Origin: ZC4RG25 sp023428365 | GTDB taxonomy: Bacteria; Pseudomonadota; Alphaproteobacteria; Rhizobiales; Hyphomicrobiaceae | Assembly (NCBI GenBank): GCA_050283925.1 | Contig: JBNOAI010000002.1 | Location: 310,001 to 374,000, forward strand | Reading direction: 5' to 3' | Length of the DNA: 64,000 bases | Shown here: in pieces, positions 9,131 to 17,743 of the stretch | Layout of the letters: every line of letters starts with the position of its first letter | Numbering within the stretch: position 1 is the first letter of the stretch | The notes under the pieces: generated by a model | Told to the model about the DNA's origin: nothing | Seen by the model: only the letters and a program-made list of their open reading frames with translations | The model's database searches: none | Position numbers and translations under genes: made by a program

Positions 9131-9260
9131 GTCCACCATTTATTCACGCGAGCCTGCTCCGTTCGCCAGTCTCGCGCGTTTGCTACAACGACACGACAGA
9201 CATCTCTCCGTTACAAGCGGCGCCTAACGTAGCGCTGGTTTGTGCCGAAAAGGTGCTTCA

Positions 9261-9998
9261 GTGCAGATTAATGTCTCGATATCTCCTCGCGCAGATACCG
9301 CCTTCAGCCTTACCGCGGCTGCCTTGCTGGCCGGTATTGTCGCATCCGCTACATTTCTTCTGTGGCCCGATCTCGACCTGCTCATCGCGCGTCTCTTTGT
9401 GCGCGAGGATGGAAGTTTCTCCCCCGCACGGGAGGGATGGCTGGCAAATATCCGGGACGTGTTCAAATCGGTTTATGTGATTTTTTGCGTACTTTCTGTC
9501 GTCGGTCTGGCACTTGCGATCGTTCGCTCTTCGCGACAATTGCGGACATCATCCTTGATTTGGGCGTATCTGATACTCTGCCTAAGTATCGGACCGGGCG
9601 TTGTCGCCAATCTTCTGCTGAAGGACCAGTGGGGTCGCGCCCGCCCTAGTCAGGTTGTCGACTTTGGCGGAACGAAGCAGTTCTCACCTCCACTCGTCCC
9701 GGTTCGCCAATGTGAGCGCAATTGTTCGTTCATAAGCGGCGAGGCTTCCGCGATGTTCGCGCCATTCTTCGCCGTGGCTCTGATCGTTCCGCAATGGTCC
9801 GGCGCGCTCATGATCGCAGGCATCGTGACAGGCTTCGCTGCCGGTCTCATTCGCATGGCGCAGGGCGCGCATTTTCTCAGTGACGTCGTGTTCGCCGGAA
9901 TCTTCATGGCGCTGACAGCCGCTATGCTGCACCGACTGGTTCTGGGAAGTTCCGATGCCAAGTCGCTGCGGGTAACGCTCAGTGCTGCCAGTTATTGA
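9261..9998 (+). CDS. PAP2 family membrane phosphatase
   Basis: Membrane-bound phosphatase of the PAP2 superfamily, probably acting on a lipid (undecaprenyl or lipid A) phosphate at the periplasmic face. The three phosphatase motifs are visible in order: KDQWGRARP (K-x6-RP), SFISGEASAMF, a variant of PSGH with Glu replacing the usual His, and RMAQGAHFLSDV (R-x5-H-x3-D). About six membrane segments fit the 245-residue length. The GTG at 9261 is preferred; an upstream in-frame start at 9240 would add seven residues. Its stop overlaps the TTG start of the next glycosyltransferase, so the two are translationally coupled. Lack of the motif-2 His may lower or change activity. Confidence 0.82.
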   Translation: MQINVSISPRADTAFSLTAAALLAGIVASATFLLWPDLDLLIARLFVREDGSFSPAREGWLANIRDVFKSVYVIFCVLSVVGLALAIVRSSRQLRTSSLIWAYLILCLSIGPGVVANLLLKDQWGRARPSQVVDFGGTKQFSPPLVPVRQCERNCSFISGEASAMFAPFFAVALIVPQWSGALMIAGIVTGFAAGLIRMAQGAHFLSDVVFAGIFMALTAAMLHRLVLGSSDAKSLRVTLSAASY

Positions 9999-11158
9999 GG
10001 CCTGCGACGTTGGCAGTCAGCGGATCAAATACGCTCTCGCGTCCGACAGGCCCCATCGGAAACGACCGATCGGCGTCGCCCGAACTGTCCGTCATCGTAC
10101 CGACGTTCAACGAACGCGAGAATGTGACGGAACTCGTCGATCGGCTGCGGTATGCGCTGCAGGGCGTACACTGGGAAGTCATTTTCGTCGACGATGACAG
10201 CCCCGACGGAACAATACAGACCGTACGGAAAATGGGAGGGACCGATGCCCGCATCCGCGGCATTCGTCGCCTGGATCGCCGCGGTCTGGCGGGGGCCTGT
10301 ATCGAAGGCATTCTCGCATCTTCCGCATTCGCGGTCGCTGTGATCGATGGTGATCTGCAGCACGATGAGTCGCGGCTCCCGGACATGCTTACCCAGATTC
10401 GACAAGGCGCTGATCTTGTTGTTGGAACGCGCTATGCCTCGGGGGCCACTGCCGAGGATGGCTTTGCCGGCGTGCGTGCCTTGGGGAGCCGATTTGCAAA
10501 TGCCCTGGCGCGCGTGCTGCTTGGGGTCCGCCTCAGCGATCCGATGAGCGGCTTTTTCATGATGCGCCGCGAGATGTTTGATGAAGTGGCGCCACACCTG
10601 TCGAGCCAAGGGTTCAAGGTTCTGCTGGACATTGTCGCGTCCAGCAAGGTGCCGCTGAAAATCGCGGACGTCCCGTACCGTTTTCGGCCGCGCCATCTCG
10701 GCCAATCGAAGCTCGATAGTCTCGTGGTGATAGACTATCTCGGCCTGCTGCTGGCCAAGTTTTCGGGTGATCGGATTACCATCCGCTTTGTTCTGTTCGC
10801 GTTGGTGGGCGCCAGCGGTCTCATCGTGCATCTGATCGCTCTGCGCGGCTTTCTGGAGCTGTCGACGCTACAATTCGGGGGAGCGCAGACCGCCGCGGCC
10901 TATGTCGCCATGACCTGGAATTTCGCGCTGAACAATCAACTGACCTATCGCGATCGCCGGCTGACCGGATGGTCCGCCTTGAAAGGTCTGTTGTCGTTTT
11001 ATGCGATCTGCAGCGTCGGCGCGGTCGCCAATGTCGGCGTCGCCAGTTGGGTCCATAGTGGCAATACGGATTGGTGGCTGGCCGGTACGGCCGGCGCGCT
11101 GATGGGGGCGGTCTTTAATTATGCAAGCAGCTCCGTCTTCACCTGGCGCCAGCGCTGA
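9995..11158 (+). CDS. GT2 polyprenyl-phosphate sugar transferase fused to a GtrA domain
   Basis: Predicted polyprenyl-phosphate glycosyltransferase (dolichol-phosphate-mannose synthase type) making a lipid-linked sugar donor at the cytoplasmic face. Residues 30-245 form a GT2 domain with VIVPTFNERENV, VDDDSPDG and the metal-binding DGDLQHDE. Residues about 265-387 form a GtrA-like unit of four membrane helices containing TWNFALNNQLTYR. The GtrA fusion suggests that the same polypeptide anchors or flips the product. The start is TTG 9995, whose TTGA overlaps the upstream stop. The end overlaps the GT39 gene by 38 bases, so the three genes form one tightly packed operon. Confidence 0.88.
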   Translation: MRPATLAVSGSNTLSRPTGPIGNDRSASPELSVIVPTFNERENVTELVDRLRYALQGVHWEVIFVDDDSPDGTIQTVRKMGGTDARIRGIRRLDRRGLAGACIEGILASSAFAVAVIDGDLQHDESRLPDMLTQIRQGADLVVGTRYASGATAEDGFAGVRALGSRFANALARVLLGVRLSDPMSGFFMMRREMFDEVAPHLSSQGFKVLLDIVASSKVPLKIADVPYRFRPRHLGQSKLDSLVVIDYLGLLLAKFSGDRITIRFVLFALVGASGLIVHLIALRGFLELSTLQFGGAQTAAAYVAMTWNFALNNQLTYRDRRLTGWSALKGLLSFYAICSVGAVANVGVASWVHSGNTDWWLAGTAGALMGAVFNYASSSVFTWRQR

Positions 11159-12629
11159 AGCGATCGCGACCGTAGCGACTGGTCGCGATTTTGATCGGCC
11201 CGTTGTCGTGCTTACGGCCGTTATTCTTGCACTGGCTGCGGTTCGTGCGTTCGTCGCCGCTAGCATAGGCTTGACGGATGATGAAGCCTATTATCGCTTG
11301 TGGTCGCTAGCGCCGGCGATGAGCTATCTCGATCATCCGCCGATGGTCGCTTGGATGATAGCCGGGGGGCGATGGCTGGCCGGCGACACGCCTTTAGGCA
11401 TCCGCCTGCCGGCTGTTCTGGGTTCCCTGATCGGCCCGTTCATCCTCTGGCGGACGGCGTCCAACCTGATGGGGGCCGATCTCGCCCGCTACGCTGTCTG
11501 GATCATGCTGGCCATGCCACTCATGGTGGTCGGCGGCGTGATTATGACCCCCGATATCCCCTCCGTACTGTTTTGGGGACTAGCCGCCTGGGCGTTGTCG
11601 GAATTGCACGTCTCGCGCAATGCCAACTGGTGGTTGGCGATCGGTCTTTTCGCCGGCCTTGGTCTGATTTCGAAGTACACAAACCTCTTTCTGGGCGCCA
11701 GCATTCTTCTTTGGCTGATCTGGCTGCCTGGAAATCTGCGCTGGTTCAAAACCTGGCAATTGTGGATCGGCGGTGCGATCGCTGCGCTCACGACGACGCC
11801 CGTTCTGCTCTGGAATCTCGAGCATGACTGGGCATCCTTTATCAAACAGTTCGGACGGGCTGGGCGCGGTCAAGAATTGACGCTCAATTATTTACTGGAG
11901 CTTGTTGGAGCCTTTTTTGGCTTGGCCAGTCCGTTCATTGCAGCATTGGCATTGGTGGGTCTCGCACTCATCGTCCGTTCCGCCCTCAAGCGACGTGATC
12001 CGGCCCATATCATGATTGCTGCCCTCGTCCTTCCGCTGACCGCCTACCTGCTGCTCCATGCTTTGCATAGCAGGGTGCAAGGAAACTGGCCTGCACCTCT
12101 TTATCCGGTGCTCGCCGTCGCGGCAGCCTTCGCCGTCAAGTCGACGGAGGGCCTTTGGTTGCGTCGTCTCGGCGCCGTGGGAATCGCCACAGGTTTTCTC
12201 TTCAGCGCCGTGATCTACGCGCACGCCGTCGCACCACTCTCCCTTATGAGAAACATGAAGGACCCCACATCACAGATGCGCGGCTGGCAGCAGTTCGCTT
12301 TAGATATCAATAATCTCCGCCAGCAGTACGGCGCTTGTCGGATTGTCACGTCGAGTTACACCACGACGGCCCAGTTGGCCTATTATCTCAAGGGGCGCGT
12401 GCCCGTCGTTCAGCTTACGGAGCCGCTGCGCTACGTGCATCTACCGCCGATCGTTTCGGATCCGACATGCCCGGCTCTGTATGTCGAGCTCGAACGACGA
12501 CAGGCGAAAGGCTCCCTCAAACAGCGTTTTGGCGAAGTTAAATTGCTCGGCCGCGTCGATCGCGCTTATGCTGGCGCGCCGTTGGCTGGCTATACGACGA
12601 GCCTCGTGACTTCTCCGTTCAGACCGTGA
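11121..12629 (+). CDS. GT39/ArnT-like glycosyltransferase
   Basis: Large membrane glycosyltransferase of the GT-C fold (protein mannosyltransferase/ArnT type) that takes a sugar from a polyprenyl-phosphate donor and adds it to a periplasmic acceptor such as lipid A, polysaccharide or protein. The 502-residue protein has about 11 hydrophobic segments. The first periplasmic loop holds the LTDDEAYYRLWS motif (about residue 55) with the Asp/Glu pair that serves as catalytic base in this fold, followed by SYLDHPPMVAW. It is translated from within the 3' end of the GT2-GtrA gene, and the preceding gene presumably supplies its donor. The acceptor is not predictable from sequence. Confidence 0.85.
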   Translation: MQAAPSSPGASAEAIATVATGRDFDRPVVVLTAVILALAAVRAFVAASIGLTDDEAYYRLWSLAPAMSYLDHPPMVAWMIAGGRWLAGDTPLGIRLPAVLGSLIGPFILWRTASNLMGADLARYAVWIMLAMPLMVVGGVIMTPDIPSVLFWGLAAWALSELHVSRNANWWLAIGLFAGLGLISKYTNLFLGASILLWLIWLPGNLRWFKTWQLWIGGAIAALTTTPVLLWNLEHDWASFIKQFGRAGRGQELTLNYLLELVGAFFGLASPFIAALALVGLALIVRSALKRRDPAHIMIAALVLPLTAYLLLHALHSRVQGNWPAPLYPVLAVAAAFAVKSTEGLWLRRLGAVGIATGFLFSAVIYAHAVAPLSLMRNMKDPTSQMRGWQQFALDINNLRQQYGACRIVTSSYTTTAQLAYYLKGRVPVVQLTEPLRYVHLPPIVSDPTCPALYVELERRQAKGSLKQRFGEVKLLGRVDRAYAGAPLAGYTTSLVTSPFRP

Positions 12630-12665
12630 CACGTCTGAGGTTGCAAACCGCGTTCCCTTCGTGCT

Positions 12666-12690
12666 CGGGAGAGCAACGAGCGCTCTCCCG
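12666..12690. terminator. Bidirectional hairpin between converging genes
   Basis: A 9-bp perfect inverted repeat (CGGGAGAGC / GCTCTCCCG) with a 7-base loop lies between the GT39 stop and the end of the minus-strand porin. There is no long T-run on either side, so it could act as a terminator for both converging genes or as an mRNA 3' stabiliser. Confidence 0.6.
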
Positions 12691-12706
12691 AACGGTGCAA
12701 AACCAG

Positions 12707-13480
12707 CTATTTGAGCGGTGCCGGCGCAGCGCTGTCGCCAAACTTGTAGTTCAGGCCGACGCGGAAGGTATGGAAGTCAAGGCTAGCTGACGCGAGCTCA
12801 TGGTGATTGAATTCCCGAGGGGTACCTTCGTAAGCTAGCCCCTTTGGATCATAGTCCGCGCTGCCGAGATCGACGTACAGCCACTCAGCTTTGAGACTAA
12901 GATTGTGAGTTGCGGCCCATTCCGTGCCAAGGCCAGCAGTCCACCCGATGTGGTTTGCCTTAGCCGAGAGACGAGACATTGTTTCCGGGCCAGTGATGCT
13001 GATGGAATCGATATTCATTTCGGCACGGGCCCAGGCCAAACCGCCTGTCGCGTAAAAGAGCCAGTTGTTACTTGCGAAACCAATACGGGCTCGCGCGGTG
13101 CCGAACACCTGCAGATCGAGCGAGGTTGCCCAATCCGTATCGAAGTCCATCCGAAATGACTTGCTGTCATCAAGTCCGGCCCATGACACGTCGGTTTCGA
13201 CGCCAAGGACGAGTGCCCCCGTTTGATAGTTCGCGCCAATCTGCAAACCGCCTAACCAACCGCTGCTGCTGATGCTGCCGCCGTCGCTAAGGACACCGCC
13301 CTGGACTGCAGGGAATGGATGAACCAGATCAGCGTTCCAATCGCCGGAGGCGTAGCCAGCGTGAGCGCCGATGTAGAAACCTGTCCAGTCTACGCGTGGC
13401 GCACCGTAATCTCCGCCGCCAGCCACAGCTCCGCTTGCGCCGGCGAGCAGAAATGCCCCGGCCGCGATATACTTACGCAT
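12707..13480 (-). CDS. Outer-membrane beta-barrel porin family protein (Omp25/31-like)
   Basis: Predicted eight-strand outer-membrane barrel of 257 residues. The N-terminus MRKYIAAGAFLLAGASGAVAG is a typical Sec signal peptide, followed by the family opening VDWTGFYIGAHAGYASGDW. Alternating strands such as LGGLQIGANYQTGALVLGVETDVSW follow, and the C-terminus TFRVGLNYKFG starts the final strand. ATG 13480 is chosen because the longer open frame to 13588 would put a non-homologous arginine-rich leader before the signal peptide. A second, related protein is encoded at 50962-51738. A role as a surface antigen or structural porin is inferred from the family. Confidence 0.88.
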   Translation of the reverse strand: MRKYIAAGAFLLAGASGAVAGGGDYGAPRVDWTGFYIGAHAGYASGDWNADLVHPFPAVQGGVLSDGGSISSSGWLGGLQIGANYQTGALVLGVETDVSWAGLDDSKSFRMDFDTDWATSLDLQVFGTARARIGFASNNWLFYATGGLAWARAEMNIDSISITGPETMSRLSAKANHIGWTAGLGTEWAATHNLSLKAEWLYVDLGSADYDPKGLAYEGTPREFNHHELASASLDFHTFRVGLNYKFGDSAAPAPLK

Positions 13481-13661
13481 CACGTGAACCCCCACAACGC
13501 TACGAGAAAACAACAATCGCAACGAACAAAGACGCAGCACACAAACCCACACGCAGGGACGGTAACGAATCATTAACCAACCCGGCAAGTGTATTCGTCG
13601 CTATGCTGACAATCAGCTTCGGGATCTGTTGCGCTGTTGCCTCAGTTGATAGCGGAGAGGT

Positions 13662-13973
13662 TCAAGTCGGCGGATCGCCAGCCGGTGAGGGTTTGAAGGG
13701 AGCGGGAGGATTGCTCGGCGGACCGTGCAGGTAAGTCATCGTGATAAACGCCCCGACCCACGAGCCGGCAGCGGCAAAAATCACGTAAACCCAATTGTTT
13801 GTGTAGGAAATCACCGCGAAGGACGACAGCACGTACCAGATGCTGCTCCACGTGGCCGCCGGGACTCGTTTGCGCGCGATGACTGCGGACGTAAACATGA
13901 CGTACACAGCATCAGTGGCGGCCGTCGCCAGCAGAACGCCAACCGATAGCAGGGGATCCAATCCGAATAACAT
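13662..13973 (-). CDS. Small membrane protein of unknown function
   Basis: A 103-residue protein with three hydrophobic segments (about residues 5-30, 42-60 and 62-85) and a proline-rich hydrophilic tail (GPPSNPPAPFKPSP). The codon choice and clean membrane pattern support a real gene. I do not recognise a named family. It lies between the porin and pxpA, both also on the minus strand, but the gaps are too large to argue for a shared operon. Confidence 0.6.
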   Translation of the reverse strand: MLFGLDPLLSVGVLLATAATDAVYVMFTSAVIARKRVPAATWSSIWYVLSSFAVISYTNNWVYVIFAAAGSWVGAFITMTYLHGPPSNPPAPFKPSPAGDPPT

Positions 13974-14065
13974 GATGTCCTCGCTCGCCTATGCACAGTT
14001 CGGCGAGGTCACAACGCTCGTGATCGAAAATGGTGGCAGCGCACTCGCTCGGCTGCCGGCAGAGG

Positions 14066-14839
14066 TCAGTTCGAAAACGGCGCGATCGTAACGCCGGCCT
14101 CTTCGAGCCGCTTACGAATGCCGAGCGCGATAGCTGGCGCATCCGGGCCGTCTCCGTGAACGCAGACGGAACTGATCGGCACGGGGATCTCTTTGCCGGA
14201 ATGCGTGATGATGCGGCCGCTCACGACCATTCTCGCGACCCGTTCGGCGGCAAGCACCGGATCGTGAATAAGAGCATGCGGTTGGCTGCGTGGCACAAGA
14301 CGTCCTTCATCGGTATAGGCGCGATCGGCGTAGATCTCCGATGCAACGCGCAGTCCAGCGGATTCAGCGGCTTTGATCTGTTCTCCAAGCGCGATGGCCA
14401 GGCAGATGAGGTTCGGATCGACGGCTACGATGGCGCGAATGATGGCGCGCGCGATTTCAGGTTCGACATCAGCCACGTTGGCGAGAGCGCCGTGGATCTT
14501 CACGTAAGTCAGTTTATGTCCGGCCTGGCTGGCGAGCGCCTGTGCTGCGCCGATCTGGTAGGCAACGAACCGCTCGATTTCGCCGGTCGAGAAGGGCAGC
14601 CGACGACGACCGAAGCCCCAAAGATCCGGATAGCCGGGATGCGCGCCGACAGCCACGCCCTTTTCCTTTGCCGTCCGGAAGGTCGTCGCCATGATCTCGG
14701 GATCGCCGGCATGGAAACCGCAGGCGACGTTGGCCGACGTCACGATGTCGAGGAGAGCATCATCATTTCCGAGTGTATATTGGCCGAAGCCTTCGCCCAT
14801 GTCGGAGTTGAGGTCGACGCGGAGAGTGTGTGTGTTCAT
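14066..14839 (-). CDS. pxpA: 5-oxoprolinase subunit PxpA (LamB/YcsF family)
   Basis: Subunit A of the prokaryotic ATP-dependent 5-oxoprolinase PxpABC, which opens 5-oxoproline to glutamate. The 257-residue protein starts with the family signature VDLNSDMGEGFG and has SANVACGFHAGDP near residue 40, GAHPGYPDLWGFGRR near 75, and the C-terminal ICVHGDGPDA. The length matches the family. Start ATG 14839 follows from the motif at residue 8; the frame is open further upstream. The partner genes pxpB and pxpC, usually adjacent, are not in this window, so either they are elsewhere or this paralogue has another role. Confidence 0.9.
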   Translation of the reverse strand: MNTHTLRVDLNSDMGEGFGQYTLGNDDALLDIVTSANVACGFHAGDPEIMATTFRTAKEKGVAVGAHPGYPDLWGFGRRRLPFSTGEIERFVAYQIGAAQALASQAGHKLTYVKIHGALANVADVEPEIARAIIRAIVAVDPNLICLAIALGEQIKAAESAGLRVASEIYADRAYTDEGRLVPRSQPHALIHDPVLAAERVARMVVSGRIITHSGKEIPVPISSVCVHGDGPDAPAIALGIRKRLEEAGVTIAPFSN

Positions 14840-15025
14840 GGCTTCGCTGCGTGTGTCCGGTTTGGTGGCGGAAACCCTATACCCGATCCCTGGGAGCACA
14901 GGCTATCCGCGATCAAGCCACATTCAAATGGCACGGACCACGGTAAAGTTCCCGCCAGCTTTATCCGGTGAGCAGGCTCGCTATATAAGACCCTAACCAG
15001 TCATCCAGCTTTTGAGGTTTCCGCT

Positions 15026-17083
15026 ATGAGCGCCAGTCCGGCCGCCGTCAATCCGCTGCTTGCCCCGTGGGCGACGCCGTTCGAAGCGCCACCATTCGAC
15101 GCCATCAAGGACGGGGACTTCGGGCCTGCTTTTGAGGAAGCACTCGCAGCGCACCGCGTCGAGATCGATCGTATCGCAAACGATGCTGACGGGCCGACAT
15201 TTGAGAACACGATCGTCGCGCTGGAAAATTCCGGCCGGACGCTGTCGCGCGTGTCATCTGTGTTCTGGAACCTCGCTGGCGCCAACACCAATGATGCGCT
15301 TCAGGCGATCGAGCGCGATATTTCGCCGAAACTTGCCCAGCATTGGAACGCGATCACGTCGAACGCGGCCTTGTTCGCTCGCGTCGATGCGGTGATGCAG
15401 GCGGCTGATGCCGCTGGGCTCGATGCCGAGCAGCGCCGTGTGCTGGAGCGCACGCATCTCGCATTCGTCCGCGCGGGGGCGAGGCTGCAGGGCGACAACA
15501 AAAAGCGCATGAGTGACATCATCGCGCGGCTGGCGACCCTCGGCACGCAGTTCAGCCAGAACGTTCTGGCGGACGAACGCAGCTACGTGCTGCCTCTCAC
15601 GGACGATGACATCGCCGGACTGCCGGACTTCGTCGTTGCCACGGCGCGCAAGACGGCTGAGGAACGCGGTGAGAAAGCGAAGTACGTGGTGACGCTGTCG
15701 CGTTCGCTGATTGAACCGTTTCTGACGTTTTCGCCACGCCGCGATTTGCGTGAGCAGGCGTTCAAAGCCTGGACGAGCCGCGGTGAGAACGGCGGTGCTA
15801 CCGACAATCGCGCCATCATTGCGGAGACGTTGGCTCTGCGGCGCGAGCGTGCGCAACTTCTCGGATACGAGACGTTTGCCGCGTATAAGCTCGACAATTC
15901 CATGGCGAAGACGCCGGCTAATGTCCGTTCACTGCTCGATACGGTGTGGCCCGCAGCCAAGGCCAAGGCGGCTATCGAGCGGGAAAAGTTGCAGGCGATG
16001 GCCCGCAGCGAAGGTGCCAACATCACCATCGAGCCATGGGACTGGCGCTACTATTCGGAAAAAGTGCGCAAGGCCGAGTACGACTTGGATGAGGCGAGTG
16101 TAAAACCGTACCTGCCGTTGGATCGGATCATCGAAGCGGCGTTCTACACGGCCAATCGGCTGTTTGGCCTGCAGTTCAAGGAGCGCACCGACCTCGCACT
16201 GTATCATCCGGATGTACGGGCCTTCGAGGTCGCCGATGCGAAGGGACAGTCCGTCGGGTTGTTCCTCGGTGATTATTTTGCACGATCCTCGAAGAGGTCC
16301 GGCGCCTGGATGAGTTCGTATCGCAGTCAGGAACGTCTGGGTGGCGACATTCGTCCGATCATCGTCAACGTCTGCAATTTCGCGAAAGGCGCGGATGGTG
16401 AGCCGGCGCTGCTGTCATTCGATGACGCCCGCACCTTGTTCCATGAGTTCGGTCACGCGCTGCACGGCTTGCTGTCCGATGTGAGGTATCCATCCCTGTC
16501 GGGCACGTCGGTGTCTCGTGATTTCGTGGAGCTGCCGTCGCAGCTTTATGAGCACTGGTTGACCAGCCGTGACGTGCTGGAGAAATTCGCGCGCCACTAC
16601 AAAACCGGCGAGGCGATGCCTGCCGCGATGATCGACAAATTGCGCGCCGCTCAGACCTTCAATCAAGGCTTCGCCACCGTCGAGTATTTGAGCTCGGCGA
16701 TCCTCGATATCGATTATCATTCCGAGGTGTTTGCCGAGGCAAATGAAACGCCGCTTGAATTTGAAGCGGCGCGGTTGACCCAAATCGAAATGCCGCGGGA
16801 AATCGTGATGCGCCATCGCACGCCGCATTTCTCGCACATCTTCTCCGGTGACGGATATTCGTCGGGATACTACAGCTATCTGTGGTCGGAGGTTCTCGAT
16901 GCCGATGCGTTCGCGGCCTTTGAGGAAACAGGAAACGTGTTCGATCCTGACGTGGCTGCCCGCTTGAAACAGTTCGTCTATGGTGCGGGTGGTCTGCGCA
17001 AGGAAGATGAGGCTTACATTGCGTTTCGCGGCAAGCTGCCAAGCGTTGATGGTTTGCTCAAGCAGCGGGGACTCGTTGCATAG
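15026..17083 (+). CDS. dcp: M3 family zinc peptidase (peptidyl-dipeptidase Dcp type)
   Basis: Zinc metallopeptidase of family M3 acting on short peptides in the cytoplasm or periplasm. The 685-residue length fits Dcp and oligopeptidase A, and the N-terminal region (NPLLAPW, then AFEEAL and NTIVALENSG) resembles Dcp most. The zinc motif HEFGHALH is at residues 473-480, with the third ligand expected in the downstream FVELPSQLYEHW region. A conserved FSHIFSGDGYSSGYYSYLW stretch forms the substrate-binding end. No signal peptide is evident, so a cytoplasmic role in peptide turnover is likely. It is divergent from pxpA across 186 bases. Confidence 0.92.
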   Translation: MSASPAAVNPLLAPWATPFEAPPFDAIKDGDFGPAFEEALAAHRVEIDRIANDADGPTFENTIVALENSGRTLSRVSSVFWNLAGANTNDALQAIERDISPKLAQHWNAITSNAALFARVDAVMQAADAAGLDAEQRRVLERTHLAFVRAGARLQGDNKKRMSDIIARLATLGTQFSQNVLADERSYVLPLTDDDIAGLPDFVVATARKTAEERGEKAKYVVTLSRSLIEPFLTFSPRRDLREQAFKAWTSRGENGGATDNRAIIAETLALRRERAQLLGYETFAAYKLDNSMAKTPANVRSLLDTVWPAAKAKAAIEREKLQAMARSEGANITIEPWDWRYYSEKVRKAEYDLDEASVKPYLPLDRIIEAAFYTANRLFGLQFKERTDLALYHPDVRAFEVADAKGQSVGLFLGDYFARSSKRSGAWMSSYRSQERLGGDIRPIIVNVCNFAKGADGEPALLSFDDARTLFHEFGHALHGLLSDVRYPSLSGTSVSRDFVELPSQLYEHWLTSRDVLEKFARHYKTGEAMPAAMIDKLRAAQTFNQGFATVEYLSSAILDIDYHSEVFAEANETPLEFEAARLTQIEMPREIVMRHRTPHFSHIFSGDGYSSGYYSYLWSEVLDADAFAAFEETGNVFDPDVAARLKQFVYGAGGLRKEDEAYIAFRGKLPSVDGLLKQRGLVA

Positions 17084-17743
17084 CGGGCGCGAGAAAACAT
17101 AAGACGATTTGAATTGACGAACGCGCCGGGTGCTCCCATGTTTATTCTATCCTTGAAGAAAGGAGGTCTAGGAAAATGCAACCACCGGGTAGTCTTAGGC
17201 CGTCTTGCCTATGCTGACGATCGCAGGATCGGTGAGGCGGCAGACCAGACAATTTGAAGTTTGCGCGATGATTGGCAACTTGATGCCGGAGAAGCGCAGG
17301 TAAATCTTGGCTCCTGTATTCTGCGCAACGTGGAATCCGTTCGGGCTGATTTACTAGGTGCGATCCGCCGGCTTGGTCGTCTGGCATAGGCCAGCGATTG
17401 ACAAACCGGATGAGGACACCGCACGTGCAGGCTCCGCGTCGGGCGCGCCAATGATCGAAATCCTGATCTGACGGGATGGGCAAGCGAGCGGTTTCAAGAC
17501 CAAGACCGGCCAGCGTCGGGTGCTCAGTCACCCGAATGCAGAACAGCCGGTGCTGCTGACCGCGGCAAACATCGCCCATAGGACCGCAAAGATCGGTCGA
17601 GCCCGACGGAAATTCTCCGTCGGGCTCTCCATTCCAGAGACGACATCTGCGATTTGGCTACGCCCCAGTGGTAGGCTTGTCCGCGTGCCTTTTCCGCGCC
17701 TGATACGAATGCGAAACTTCGGTGTGGGAGCCGAGGGGCGGAG
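17084..17743. other. 660-base region with no intact gene; possible degraded minus-strand ORF
   Basis: No convincing intact gene is visible. On the minus strand, 17209-17355 reads as a 49-residue open stretch with a protein-like pattern (IYLRFSGIKLPIIAQ, then SNCLVCRLTD) but with an in-frame TAA just upstream and no good start. Other frames upstream continue without a clear domain, which fits a decayed or frameshifted gene. A strong hairpin lies at 17599-17627. The rest, up to the DUF4846 gene, should contain that gene's promoter. Confidence 0.4.
17599..17627. terminator. 12-bp stem hairpin with AATTC loop
   Basis: A perfect inverted repeat GAGCCCGACGGA / TCCGTCGGGCTC with a five-base loop lies about 115 bases upstream of the DUF4846 gene. 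Such a stem is strong enough for a factor-independent terminator, but only a weak T-rich stretch follows on the plus strand. It may mark the end of a lost upstream transcription unit or act as an attenuator. Confidence 0.5.

Noticed and set aside
10025..10831. 268-residue minus-strand frame within the GT2-GtrA gene
   Set aside because: Fully antisense to conserved GT2 motifs and without hydrophobic or domain pattern.
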